From positions 1,674,001 to 1,738,000 of the forward strand of contig NC_052027.1 in the NCBI RefSeq assembly GCF_015832195.1: 64,000 nt of DNA. The letters are read 5' to 3'. The stretch comes from Motacilla alba alba. Its lineage: Eukaryota > Chordata > Aves > Passeriformes > Motacillidae. This document shows, piece by piece, positions 42,291 through 54,303 of the stretch (position 1 is the stretch's first letter; each line of letters begins with the position of its first letter). The translations under genes and the position numbers were made by a program. Under the pieces are notes generated by a model. That model saw only the letters and a program-made list of their open reading frames with translations, searched no databases and was not told the origin of the DNA.

Positions 42291-42560
42291 ATGTGGCTCG
42301 AGGGTTAACATCCTTTCCGTCCTTAGGCTTTAGGGTAACAACCCTTCCATCCTTAGGCTTTAGGGTTAATATCCCTTCCATCCTTAGGCTTTAGGGTTAA
42401 CAACCCTTCCATCCTTAGGCTTTAGGGTTAATATCCCTTCCATCCTTAGGCTTTAGGGTTAACAACCCTTCTGTCCTTGGGCTTTAGGGTTAACAACCCT
42501 TCTGTCCTTAGGCTTTAGGGTAACAACCCTTCCATCCCTAGGCTTCAGGGTTAGCAGAGT
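42291..42560. repeat. Minisatellite, 31-bp unit with alternating subtypes
   Basis: About eight copies of a 31-bp unit share CCATCCTTAGGC followed by TTTAGGGTTAA. The units alternate between an AACAACCC and an AATATCCC ending, giving a 62-bp higher-order period before reverting to one type at the right-hand end. Each unit contains one TTAGGG. The array directly follows the 30-bp array but has a different consensus. Confidence 0.9.
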
Positions 42561-42865
42561 TAAGAGCTCCACCTCTGGGCTCGGTCGTTAGTGGCACACA
42601 GTCCCTGGCACACGCTGCAGGTCACTGGGGCTGGCAGGAGCAGTGTCACCCTCAGGATGCACACCCTGTGTCTAAGACAGAGCATGAACCTCCTGAGTAA
42701 CTTCCCCCCTGCCCTCTGAGTCCTGGTTCTCAGTGTTTTCAAACTTCATTCAAAGAGGCTCAAAGATGGAGTGAGAAAGTTCTGTGGCTTGTGAGGACTC
42801 AAACGTTTGGGTTTCTGCGCTCTGTAGAGAAGCAAACCTCGTGCCAAGGGGACGGGGACTCACAC

Positions 42866-43072
42866 CCCCAGAGGGTGCTGGCACTGCCCAGGCTCCCCAG
42901 GGAATGAGCACGGCCCCGAGGCTGCCAGAGCTCCAGGAGCCTTTGGAAAACCCTCCCAGGGATGCCCAGGGTGGGATTGTTGGTTATCTGGGCAGGGCGG
43001 GGGTGGGAGTGGATGATCCCTGTGGGTCCTTTCCTACTCAGGACATTCCATGATTCTGTGAACCATGAGAGT
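42866..43072 (+). mobile_element. CR1 LINE fragment
   Basis: CCCAGAGGGTGCTGGCACTG, ACCCTCCCAGGGATGCCCAG, GTGGATGATCCCTGTGGGTC, CTACTCAGGACATTCCATGA and a terminal TTCTGTGAACC appear. It is a sister copy of 16364-16552. Confidence 0.85.
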
Positions 43073-46000
43073 CATTTGAGCCTGAAATTCAAGGATTTAA
43101 AGCTGTGTCAGCCCTCTGAGATGTTCTGTTTCCTGTTCTCTCCTGGGTTTCTGTCTTGTCTCCATTTCCACTTACCTGAGTTTGCAATTATTGACTTACA
43201 CGTTTCCTTCTCCTGACCTTGGTCTTCACCCACTTCTCTGGCCGAGTTCCCAGGGTGCCCTGGCTGAATCCTCACGTTGGATCTTGGGTACAGTGTTAGT
43301 CTGTGCTACACAAGGAGCTTGTGGCTGAAGCTGTGGCAGCGATGCAAAGATCAGCTTTTCTTCACACCGTAAAATCTTTATTTCCTGGGTTTTTATTATT
43401 CACCTAACCAACAGGAAGGAAACCTGTGGCAGGACGGTGCTGTGCTGCCTCATCCCTGTGCCCTTCATTAAGGCCATGGCAATTCTGTGATGCTTTTATT
43501 GACACACGGGATATTCTTCACCCTCCTGCTCTGCACGAAGCGTTGCGATCCCGTGGGCAGAGTTTGCTGAGCACAACCTGGGTGAAAAGGCCCTGCTGTC
43601 CATGACACCTCCTCCAGGCATGTCCTGAAGTGGTACCTTCTCAGGAAGTGATTTTAAAGATTGGTTTAACACTTTTTAGTACGAGTTAACAATAAGTTAA
43701 ATACGTAGCAAATACGGTTTGCAGTTAATGCTTCAGATTTCCTCCTGAGGCGATGATTTTTTTTCCTGACAGCCCAGAAGGTCACTTGGGTAACAGTAAA
43801 AGTGACGTTTTTCATACATAAGGAAATTGAATTTTCAGAAGGAACTCATCAATGTTGTCCAAAAAGACTTTTCCTTTCTCAGGGGCTGTTCTCGTCCGTC
43901 CGGATGCTCCTTCCCCATCTATCACTTACTCCTGATGAGGAAATAATGCAACAGCAGATGCCTCTTGGAAAAGCCAGTGTTTTGAACAGCTTCAGGGCTT
44001 TGTTTCAGGGCAGAGAATTTATTTTCACTTTCTTAGCAGAGTAGATCCATCCTTGAAAGGCATAAACCTGATGGACCTAAAACCTCCCTGCAAACAAAAA
44101 AGGAGGAGAAATACAGCGAGCATTAAAATTTTACAGCCTTAAGCTGGTGTCTTCATTTCCTGGCAGTTTTCACAACATCAAAACACCAGCAATGAGAATA
44201 ATGTTGAGATGGGAGTTAAAACATCTTTCATTCCTACAGGCTGTAAATGAGTTTTGGTGCAGGAAGGAGCCAAATGAGTTGATGGCTTAGCCGGGGATTC
44301 TCTCCAGGCTGTGAGGTACCAGCAGCTCAGGAGGAGCTGCTGCAGGACCTCCTGGAGGTAGGGAGGGTTTGCACTGAGGCAGAAGGGCAGGATATTTGCC
44401 TCTCTGTGTCATCCTTCACAAACTGTTTGAGGAACAACCTCTGCCAATGCTTTCCCGTTGGGCAGAGCTGAGTATTCTTCCAAAACAGTCCTGCTCAAGC
44501 AGCCTTTAAAGAGAAGGTGCCAGGAAAACAGGAGATTTCCCCCTGTGTAGGCTTTTTGTTTGTCTCTTTGGTCTCATCTTCTCTCCTCCTGTGCCCTCTG
44601 GCTTCACCCCCTTATTCCCCCACTGTCTTTAGTTCAGCTGCCTTCCTGGTTCAGCTCTGTCCCAAAGTGCTGTGGAAGGAGTGTGACACTGCTGTTCCTG
44701 TGCCCTCTTCTCTTCCTGCCCTGGACACGGCTTGGATCTGTTCAGTGCCTGGCATTTTGGGGAGCAGGCCTTTAAACCTTTAAGAGGGTCTAAGTAACTT
44801 AAATAATAAAACAATAGAGCCCTGGGTGACCTGTCACGCACGTCCCTGCCTTTTCTCTCTGCAGCAGACATCCTGCCATTAAGCTGCTTAACATCCTGAG
44901 CGTGTGCATAATCCATTTCCCTGAGCTGTGCCTCGGGATCCTGGTGTGCCATCTACCCAGAAACACAAACTGGGGAGTGGTAGCAAGCGGGAACGACAGG
45001 TAGAAAGGGGCACATTGGAAATTAAAGGGACTTGCTACTGGAGAGGTACAAATCTGGCTCTGTCCAGACAGCAGCAGGTCCTGATGGGAGATTGGAGTGA
45101 GTCTGTGGGCTCAGTTTGGAGCAGTCAGAATTTCTGGAGCAGAAGGATGACTCTTGCTGAAGTGTGAGTTGAACAGAGAAAGAGGTATTGCAGTTTGTGT
45201 GTTGTGCCAGCAGGTTCTCAGTGTGGCTGACAGTTTTGGCAGCCAAGTGAGCCCGGTGAGGTTTCTCCTCACTCAGGTTTTGGATGTGGACACTGATTTT
45301 CAGAACGTGAATGTGCTGGATTTGGTCAGAAAGGCACCAGCACAGCACAAATTACCCACAGTAGCTGTGCAAAGCGATGACCAATTACCTCAATAAGTGG
45401 CTATTTGCATAATGCAGTCCCAATTATGCAAATAATTGCATGCACAACTGCTGGGAGTGATTGCAGGCGCTGCACTGGGGCCGTGCCCACGTGTGCATGG
45501 GCTGCACAAACATCTGGGTGGGAGCAGCAGTCACCCCCCAGCACAGGGCTGCTCCAGAGGCAGGGATTTCAGGCTTGGTTTTGTCCTGAAGGTCCTCCCC
45601 CGTGGATGGCTCCCTGGAATTCCATGTGTGTCCCATGAGAGACGAACCAGCCCTTCAGCAGCAAAGGCTGTGGCTCTCCCTTCCTGTTGGGGACAATGTG
45701 GAGGCAGATGGGAACATCTGGATGGTTTTACGTGGGGAATTCTACAACAAGGAGCTAAAATGACACCCAGCAGTGTTTCTAAAGCAGGTCAGTCATTTCA
45801 CACGCTATTCCATCCCACTTCTCTCATGTATTATTGATTGGGAAGCTTTTCCTTGTGGTTGATGTATCTTTCCCCAAATGATCTGTCGTGTGAATGTTTC
45901 ATTAGGAGGGACTCTAATCTCATTTCATCACTTTGCAAGGAACGCCCCCAAAGCTTCTTAGAAAGCCAAAGCTCCTTAAAGACAATTGAGGAGTTTGATT

Positions 46001-46429
46001 GTGAGCACATCATTTGTGTTTCTTGCAAGAGTAAATGTGGTAACACACGGAGCATGAAACTCCTGTCCAGCCCAGTCCTGCCATGTGCTAACGCATGAAC
46101 AGCCATGGGAACATTTCCCTGCATCTCCTGATGGCAGAAGTGATGCTGCCCTGTCTCCAGGCAAGCCCCTGCTGTTCCCAGCCACCCTGGAGCAGAGTTG
46201 CTGCAGACAGGGCAGCTCTCCCAGGTGTAGGCTTAGCTCGGGTTTAAGAGCTGGATTTGCAATTCCTTATGAGCAGGATGTGAAGGAGTTTCTCTGGGCA
46301 GCAGAGAGTTCTTTCTTCCCACCCCCTCAGCTGCTGCTTCCCATATGCCCAGCTCAAAAACCAGCTCTGGCCCCCTTTTCTCACCCTTAGCTCTCCACTG
46401 TATTTTGACCATGCCAAAGAATTCAATAT

Positions 46430-46510
46430 TTAAGTATTTTTCTTTTTAAGTATTTTTAAGTATTTTCTTTTCAAGTATATTTAAGTCTATTTCTTTTTAA
46501 GTATGTTTTT
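46430..46510. repeat. A/T-rich short-period repeat
   Basis: The word TTTTTAAGTATTT and close variants recur about six times with irregular spacing. It is simple-sequence DNA without coding potential. Confidence 0.7.
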
Positions 46511-46894
46511 CCTGCGTCTGGTTGGTTGAAGCCCTCTTAGTGTGAAATTAACTTGGGAATTCCTGGATCTGATGAGGAATTGAGCTGACATCTGTAGCTC
46601 TACAGATCTGCTCTGCAGAGAGAAATCCCTAACTGGGTGTTCCTTGGGCAAACCAAGATCTTTTTAGCTCAGTATTTCTGTGCATTAGCATTGGATTTCA
46701 CATCCCAGTGGTTGTGGTTCGAGGATTGTTTCCTGATTTGGTGTGAAACAAATGAAATTCCTCTGCAGTATGCAAACTGACACATTTAATATCTTGACTG
46801 TGTGCTTACTGCATAGTGACACCTTTGAAAACCCAAACACACCAACCCCACCCTTTTCTGCCTTCCGTCTGCCTCTGAGGCTGGGCTCAGGAAA

Positions 46895-46955
46895 GAGCAG
46901 CGTGAAGGTCAAAGGTTTGTGCTCAGGAAAGAGCAGCGTGAAGGTGAAGCAGGTA
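46895..46955. repeat. Tandem duplication of about 30 bp
   Basis: The segment CTCAGGAAAGAGCAGCGTGA with AGGT following occurs twice about 32 bases apart. The copies are practically identical, so the duplication is likely recent. Confidence 0.8.
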
Positions 46956-48221
46956 AAGCAGCTGCTTTGTCCTTCCCCCACGTGGGGAGGGAGCAGAGGC
47001 TGCTGTAAATCCATTTTACTCAAGGAACCAGTGATGTGCAGCGAGAATCCTGCTCACGGTCAGTGGGTACAGTGAGAATTTGGAGACCTGTATGTATTAA
47101 TGAATATATTGTGCGTGTGCTGCGGGGCTGGGCAGGACTCTTGTGGCAGGTACAGTGGGAAGTCTGTTTTGACAGAAATCATTTCAATTGTAAGCTTGTC
47201 CCCTGTGTGTGTGTGGGGGGTGACAGTTCCTGGAGCTCCCGGGAGCTCTGGGCTGGGATGAACACAGAGGGAGCTGTCACTGGAGGAACCTGGAGTTTTC
47301 TCACTCAGGAGGTGTTGATTCAGTTGTTGGGTCTGTCACACACATGGCCACGGCCTCGGCCGAGCTGTGAAACTGCTCCTCTCTGTGAAATGAGGGCTCA
47401 CAGGCTTTGAATTTCCCTCCCTTGCCTGCTGTGGATGAAGTCTCTCGGTCCCCAGAGCCCCCATGGCCTTTCTCCCTGGGATGAAGCACAGCCACTGCTC
47501 TGAGAACTGTATTTCACATGGCACAGCCTGAGCTGCAGCTCTATTAATACAAAGATAAACAGAATTGAAATTCAGTTTGACCTTCTGTGGCAGCTGTGAC
47601 AAAGCCTGGCGTGTTTGAAGTCTGGATACAATTATTTGGAATTGCTAAACACCACACTTCAATCATGACCTTTAGCTGGCACCGAGGCCAGAGGAGGGCC
47701 CTGATTTTAACTTCTGAACTGCAAATCACCCCCTTGGAAAGAGACTTCAGAAGCCATTATAATCACAGGGAATGTTTGAAAGGGTGTGGAAGCTATAAGC
47801 AAAATATTTATTTTACACACTTGTCTGCATTTAAGCCATAAATCTGTCTACTATGAGAGTGTTTTACTGGTGTAGAGAAGACAAGTAAGCTGAGATCATA
47901 GCAGACATGTCCTATAAGGCTTTACTGAAAATCATTGCTTTTTAATCCCTTTATCCCTGTTATTTCCTACCACTGTGAAAATCCAGCGGCAGGGAAAGCT
48001 GGCACAGTGTAGGACAGATGCATAATGTGTAATGCTAAGCAGGCAAAAATCCCTCTGTTTGTCTAATGCTCCAAACACATTAGAAACGTCAATGTTACTG
48101 CTGGCTGTCCTACATAAACACAAATAAATTATCGATACTCAGCTGAGTATTGCAAACCTTGTTGGATGGGGTGTTTTGATACCAATGAATAATCTTCTAA
48201 TTAGTCAGAGGAAAATGGCAG

Positions 48222-48282
48222 GAGGGTGGAATGAGATGATCTGAAAGGTCCAACCCAAACCATTCTCCGTGGTATTAAAATC
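48222..48282 (+). mobile_element. CR1 LINE 3' tail, short
   Basis: GGAATGAGATGATCTGAAAG, GTCCAACCCAAACCATTCTC match the last 50-60 bases of CR1. Nothing longer is recognisable upstream. Confidence 0.65.
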
Positions 48283-48900
48283 ACCCAGAAGAGTTGACCT
48301 GGATTGTTTCTGTGAAGAGCAGGTACCACATGAGTGATATAAAACTGAGTTGTGTACTTCAGGTGTACAACACCTGATCTCACGTCTTTGCCGTTTTATT
48401 TTCCTTGCCTTGTTTTTTCCCCTGCATAAACACTGAAAACCTGCTTGGACAGGAGGATGGAGCCGGAATGTCCCGAGGGCATCTGGAAATGTTCAGGTGC
48501 ATGATTGCTTCCGTGAGCTCCACATTAAAGCCTCCTCCCGACCCGAGCACAAATTTAATCAGCTGAGCTGCATCCTCTGTGGCCGGGGGAGAAGGAGCCC
48601 TGAAGTTGGCTGGGCAGGGCACTGGGGGAGGCTGTTTGCACCACAGGGGTGAGCACGGAGGGATGGAAGGGCTGGAGGAGAGCTCCTGGCACTGGTGGTG
48701 ACAGCGAGACCCCGCCGTGCTCCTCGCCTGGGGGAAATCAGTTTGCAGGAATTTTCCCTTCCTCACACGCCTGTTTTGAGAGGGAACGTTTGAGGATGCA
48801 CTCAGCAGTGAGTGCAGAGCTGTGTGTGAGAGATTCCCATGAGCTGCAGCAGGGACAGCTTCCTCCCAAAGGGAATCACAGTGATTCCAGCTTGTCCTGC

Positions 48901-49115
48901 CTGGCTGGTTTGAGCCTCAAACCAACACCATCTGCTCTTCATGGCTGGGACAGAGCCTCAAACCAACACCCTCTGCTCTTCATGGCTGGGACAGAGCCTC
49001 AGCCCAACACCCTCTGCTCTTCATGGCTGGGACAGAGCCTCAGCCCAACCCCTGGCTGCTCTTCAGGGCTGGGACAGAGCCTCAGCCCAACCCCTGGCTG
49101 CTCTTCATGGCCTTG
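48901..49115. repeat. Minisatellite, 41/42-bp unit
   Basis: About five copies of a unit with CTCTTCATGGCTGGGACAG and AGCCTCA(AA/GC)CCAACACC. The first copies have an ACACCCTCTG end (41 bp) and the last ones an ACCCCTGGCTG end (42 bp), so the variants are grouped left to right. Confidence 0.9.
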
Positions 49116-49194
49116 GCTGGCATTAGGGGCGCCCCAAGCCTTTGCGTTATGGAGTGTTGAATCAGAAAGGTCAAAAAGTTTCTCTCTTGTTGCC

Positions 49195-49367
49195 CAGAGC
49201 AGCTGTGGCTGCCCCATCCCTGGCAGTGCCCAAGGCCAGGGTGGACACTGGGGCTTGGAGCAGCCTGGGACAGTGGGAGGTGTCCCTGCCATGGCAGGGG
49301 GGACACTGGTCGAGCTTTAAGGTCCTTCCAATCCACCCATTCTGGGATTTTGTGGTTCTGTGATTCT
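49195..49367 (+). mobile_element. CR1 LINE 3' end
   Basis: CCATCCCTGGCAGTGCCCAA, GGACACTGGGGCTTGGAGCA, GTGGGAGGTGTCCCTGCCAT, TTTAAGGTCCTTCCAATCC and TTCTGTGATTCTCC give a full-length CR1 3' terminus. It lies 80 bases after the 48.9 kb minisatellite. Confidence 0.88.
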
Positions 49368-50119
49368 CCTGCTCTCCCAGGGAGGAGGTTGGATTGATGG
49401 GCTCTTCTGACATGCTGAGCATAACTGTTGGAACCAGAGGTTTCATTGCCCAGGCAGCAGAAGGGCAGCAGGGCCTGAGCTTTGCTCATGTCCTGGGGCA
49501 GGACAGGCTGGTCCTTGCACCCCCACCGCAGCATCCCCTGCATCCATCCCCCTGCTCCCCCCACTCCTCTCACCAGCCAAGGTTATCAAACCGCTGTTTA
49601 TCCAGCTCAGGCTGCAAAGTGGAGCTAATTAACATGTGCACAGCCTCTTCCCCGTGTTATTGACCATGGAGGACAAAGCCTTTGAGCCACCTCTTCCTCT
49701 CTAAAGCTCTGTGTGATTTCCTGGCAGCTCTGCCAGAGCAGCTCCCAGGCTGGAGCACAGCTCTTCCAGAAGGGCAGCTGGAGGGACACAACCCCAACTG
49801 GATAAATTAGAATTTATCTGATCTTTTAATCTAGGGCAAGAGAACATATGGAGTGCTGTGGCAGAGTCAATTTAAGATTTTGACAACAAAAATATGGGTT
49901 CTTTCAGCTATAATAATTTAAAACAATGGTTCATTTTTGTGCTGCTCCTGACATCCAGTAGAAACTGTGAGAGACAGACAGGTTCTGGGGCTGTTCTCAT
50001 CCCACTTTAAAAACATGGGCCTTAGGAAATGCCTTTGTACCCAACCAACAAACAGATTTCCAATTATTTTACTAAATAAATACAAGTATTCTGTAAAAGC
50101 TGCAGGAACTCTTAGAAGG

Positions 50120-50138
50120 TTTTTTTTTTTTTTTTTTT
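50120..50138. repeat. Poly(T) tract, 19 T
   Basis: A pure T homopolymer with no recognisable retroposon next to it. Confidence 0.8.
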
Positions 50139-50240
50139 CCATGAGGTAAAGTCAATCAAAGGGAATGTGCTGGTTTCAGATAATGTTCCAGGAATGACTG
50201 CAGAGCAGGGCTGTGATGCTGAACCCCAGAGCAGAGGAGC

Positions 50241-50310
50241 CCTCTGAGCCCCTGGCTGCTCCCAGAGCCCCCTGGCTGCTCCCAGAGCCCCCTGGCTGCT
50301 CCCAGCTTCC
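50241..50310. repeat. Short tandem repeat, about 22-bp unit
   Basis: The words CCCCTGGCTGCTCCCAGAG recur three times in a row, then degrade. It is a small array in otherwise unremarkable GC-rich sequence. Confidence 0.75.
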
Positions 50311-50448
50311 TGCAGCCCCTCCAGCTCCTGCACTGCTCCAGCTTTTACTGAAGCTTTTATGGTTTTACTCCAAGGGATAGAGACATTTCTCAGTCCATCA
50401 GTGAGAAATCAGCATCCCACCATCCCCAGCCGTGGCAGAGGCTGATAT

Positions 50449-50612
50449 TGGATCGTGGAATGGTTTGGGTTGGGAGGGACCTTAAAACCCATCCCATTCC
50501 ACCCCCTGGCGTGGCAGGGACACCTTCCACTGTCCCAGACTGCTCCAAGCTCTGCCCAGCCTGGCCTTGGGCACTGCCAGGGATGGAGCAGCTTCTCTGG
50601 GCACCTGGTCCA
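50449..50612 (-). mobile_element. CR1 LINE 3' end
   Basis: In reverse orientation: GATCGTGGAATGGTTTGGGT, TTGGGAGGGACCTTAAAACC, GTGGCAGGGACACCTTCCAC and GCCTGGCCTTGGGCACTGCC. It is nearly the mirror of 49195-49367. Confidence 0.88.
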
Positions 50613-53600
50613 TGGAGAACTTACTCCTCCAAAGCAGAAAATATATTTCACCAACTTCAGAAGTTTGTGGCAGGGCTGAGAGCTGAACCCAAAGATCTGG
50701 AGTTACCAATCCAAGTCTGCCTGATCACCCAGCCCTGGGAGTCACCAAAACACCTTTAAAGGTTTTTTTATGGGTGGGTGGAAGTGTGGCCCCGTGCTGC
50801 TGATGCTCGTGGGGGTGGCTGGGCAGAGCTGCCTCCCCCTGGCCTGGCTGGCTGTGGCTTCCACACGGAAGCTCCAAGGCCAGAGGGGGCAGCTGGCCAA
50901 GGACCCTCTGTGTGTGTGTGTGCTGGGCCTGGGGGTGGCTGCCCACCATCCCAGCAGGGTCACTGAGCACCCACACACCACGGGCTTGTCCAAATCCTAC
51001 CCAAACCCCTCTGCTGTTCACCTGGCAGTCCATGCCAACAGCCAGCAGGAGCCCTGGTTGTACATGAGGGATGCCAGAGCACAGGCCAAGGTGAAAGCCA
51101 GCAGGATGGTAAAATATCAGTGGGCTTCCTGTGTATTTTAAAGCATTTACTAGAATTTAACAGGGCATTATCCCTCGCTGAGGAATGATAAGATGGCTGC
51201 AAGAGCAGCTCCTATACACCCTGCTCCTATAAAATTGAATTGGTTTCATATATACTAAATTTTAAAGCCCTTTTAGACTTATGGATTTATTAAAAAAAAA
51301 AAAAAAAGGTTTATTCTTGATGTCCTGAGCACATTATTGCAGTAACCTCACTGCTGGACCACAGCTTTGGCACAACTCACACATCCATAATGAGGGACTG
51401 CCTGTTCCAGGGAGGTTTTATTACAAAAGAAAGTGCACAAGTATATTAGGAAGAGGGGGGAAAACAGAGAAGTCTATTTTTTTGGCAAAGCCTTGTATTA
51501 TAGATCTCATTTCTCTGGTTGCAGCTGCCTTTAGGCACCCATTTCAGTGAGCTGCTCTGTTCTGCTTAGCTGTAGATGCTTCCCAAATTTCCTCTTTGGT
51601 GAAACAGGCATTTGTGCAGGTTCCCCATAAAAATGACTGATTTGGGTTTTACCAGGAGCTCTGGCACTTCTCCACTACAAGAAAGAATTGCATTTATAGA
51701 GAGGTTTATCAGGATGGGAGTAGTGAAACAAACATTTTAAATGTCCAGCAGAATCCTCTGTCTTGCCCCAAACAAGCCTCCCTGGGCAGGAATTTCAGCC
51801 ATTCTGGAATGAGAGCCTCCTGAAAGGAACCTGTTTCCCTGTGGGACTGCCCAGCTTTCAGCCCTGCTGCTGGGGGAAGGTAAGAGAGCTCTGTTTTCAT
51901 TTACTATTTATGAGATGTTCCTATTGCCAAGTGACCACAGCATTCGGTGCTTTTAAGAATCTGCAAATGAGATGAAGCTCATTATTTTTTAATGTGAAAG
52001 GGATTATTGCAATGGGAGTGCAGGGATCTGTAACCTCAGAGATGGCTCTTGCTGGGGGATAGATTTTGAGGCTTTTGCTTTAGGAAGTCAATAAAGAACA
52101 CAGAGTATTTCCCAGTCACTCTGCTCAGCATCTAAAAGCAGTATTTATTAGGAATAACAGTAAAAGGGATTTTTTTTAATTGCAGACTGGGACTTGGAGG
52201 AAATTGCCCTCCTCGTGTGTGCATTTTACTGTGTAGTGTTGAGAGAAATGCAGGGGCACGTTTCCAAAAGAAATCTTTTTCTTAATAAGCAAAAATTCCT
52301 CATTATCCATTCCTGCCCCCACCCATCAGAGCTGATCTCAGGGTCCTGAGGGACAGCAAAGGCTGGAGGCACAAATGCAGCTTTTCCTTGGATTTTGGGG
52401 TGTCGGGGCACCCTAAGCCCCTGCCCCAGCCCTCCCTGAGGGTCACACCCAGGATTTAAGCATAACCTGAGTATTTTTAAACGTGTCTGTGTGAGCCAGA
52501 GCTCTCAACAAGTGGCAGAGGCACTGCAGCTGCAGGAGAGGGCACCTGGTTGCACAGCGTGCCTGAGGCAGCTCGAGCTACGACAGAAAAGAGGAAATTC
52601 AAGGGAAAGATCAGAACTCTGCTGCGTGAGGGAAGGATCAAGGGGCACTGAGCAACTGCTGAGCACTTTGTGGAGGCCTGGGAGTCACATCCCTGCTGCC
52701 CAGCAGCCGGGGATGTGCAGGGAGCAGGCACAGGTCAGTGCCCAGCACAGGCACCGCTGCCCCTCCAGGACAGCAAGGCAGCATTAGCACAATATCCCTG
52801 GGGATTTGCTGACCAGCTGCCAGGGAACAGCACTTGCAGTCCTCAGGTGCCTTTTAAGACCCCAGACTAATTTCCTTCCCCGTGTTCCTGCTCTGCTGAG
52901 CTCATGCTCCACAAATGCAGTAATTGCAGGCATTTGTTTTGAGCCACACAAGCCTGAGCTGCAGAGCGAGTTTTATTTACTGCAATTATATCTGGCAGGT
53001 AATTTCTAGTAAACCCAGGGAAATGATTAACCTCCCACTAAATTCATGAACAGAAAAATAGGGCAAATTGATCAAATAAGCTGTTTCCTACCTAATAAAA
53101 AAAATATTACAAATATAACATCCTGGAACAGAAATAGCTCTGATGAAACCATAAAGACAAGCAGGAACCTGCTAGAGGCATCTGTGCAGTTTTTAAATTT
53201 CTAGCTTCTCTCCTAACCATGAGTTATTATTATTTTACCCATTGCTGGTGGTGGAGCTGCCTCAGCTGTGCCCATACCTTGTGTCACAGATGAGTGACTT
53301 CTGTCGCCTGAAGAATCACAGGCAAAGGTATTAGCAGAAGGAGATTTAATTTAAATTTGTCAGAGTGTGATTGAGCAAAGTTTGATGGCTAGTTTTACTC
53401 TTCCTCATTACTGCATGGATGAATTCTGCAAAGGAAAATGGAGTTAGAATTGATTTAAAGTGATTTACACAGAGACTAAAGAGCCAAAAGGGTCAGGGAG
53501 ACCCTTCTGTTGAGTCATGAGGTGCAGAGGGGAAATTCTTTCTCAGTTGAGTTTGGATAAGAGGCAGAGACAGCCTGGGATGTGAGAGCATCCATTTGGA

Positions 53601-53860
53601 CAGGTTAGAGAATGCTGGAAGCAGAACTTCTTTGATTTCCACAGCAATACCTGTCTGCATTCCCTCCTCAGCGGTGTTTGAGATCCATCCCAGGACAGTG
53701 GCTGAAGGAGCTGCCACGGGGCTGGGGCTCTTGTACAACAATGCCCAGAATTGCCATTTTCCAGCTCAAAGCTCTGCTGTGTGACCTTGTGTCACTTCAA
53801 CATTCATTACCCATCTCCAGCTGGGGCTGAGGGCAGCTCCATCCCAGCCTGGCTTGGGAA
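50613..53860. other. Intergenic, no supported feature
   Basis: Unique sequence with a poly(A) run at 51292-51307. Open frames are short and overlapping. No gene seen. Confidence 0.55.
51292..51307. repeat. Poly(A) tract, 16 A
   Basis: A pure A homopolymer following A/T-rich sequence; no retroposon body is recognisable upstream. Confidence 0.75.
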
Positions 53861-53866
53861 GTGTGG

Positions 53867-54297
53867 TGTGGCAGTCATGTTTTCTGCAAAAAATCTCTTT
53901 GGCCAGGATTCTTTCTCCTGGGAAGCTGAGAAGCCTCAGAGAAAAAGGAAAACAGTATTATCTCATTTGCTTCTCCTGTGTTTTGCTGCTGTAGAATGTG
54001 CTTGGAGATTGTTTATCCAACAGGTGATTGTTTCATTGGTTTCATGGGAATTGTTTTGACTCATTGGCCAATCGGGGTCAGGCTGTGTCAAGGCTCCGAA
54101 AAGAGTCACAAATTTTCATTATTATCTTTTTAACCTTCTGTAAGAATCCTTTCTGTGTTCTTTAGTATAGTTTAGTATAGTATAGTTTGGTATTCTTTAA
54201 TATCATATAGTATCATAAAACAATACATTTGCCTTCTAAGAACATGGAGTCAAATTCATCATTCCTCCCTTCGTCTGGGAGCCCTGCAAAGACAACA
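53867..54297 (+). mobile_element. Solo LTR of an endogenous retrovirus, copy 3
   Basis: This is the longest of the three related LTRs (431 bp), beginning TGTGGCAG and ending ACAACA. The flanks are GTGTGG on the left (53861-53866) and GCGCGG on the right (54298-54303). They differ only where CpG would become TpG, so they read as a 6-bp target duplication with methylation decay on one side. A short TAGTATAG tandem lies near 54164-54186. No internal viral gene is present. Confidence 0.86.
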
Positions 54298-54303
54298 GCG
54301 CGG

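Larger units (their letters stand above)
43073..48221. other. Upstream flank of LRRN1, mostly unique
   Basis: Apart from a simple repeat (46430-46510) and a short tandem duplication (46895-46955), nothing is recognised. 47580-48150 is A+T-rich, repeat-free and contains a 16-bp perfect palindrome at 48135-48150. Confidence 0.55.

Noticed and set aside
42291..42560. Interstitial telomeric repeat
   Set aside because: There is only one TTAGGG per 31-bp unit, never in tandem, so it is not a telomeric tract.
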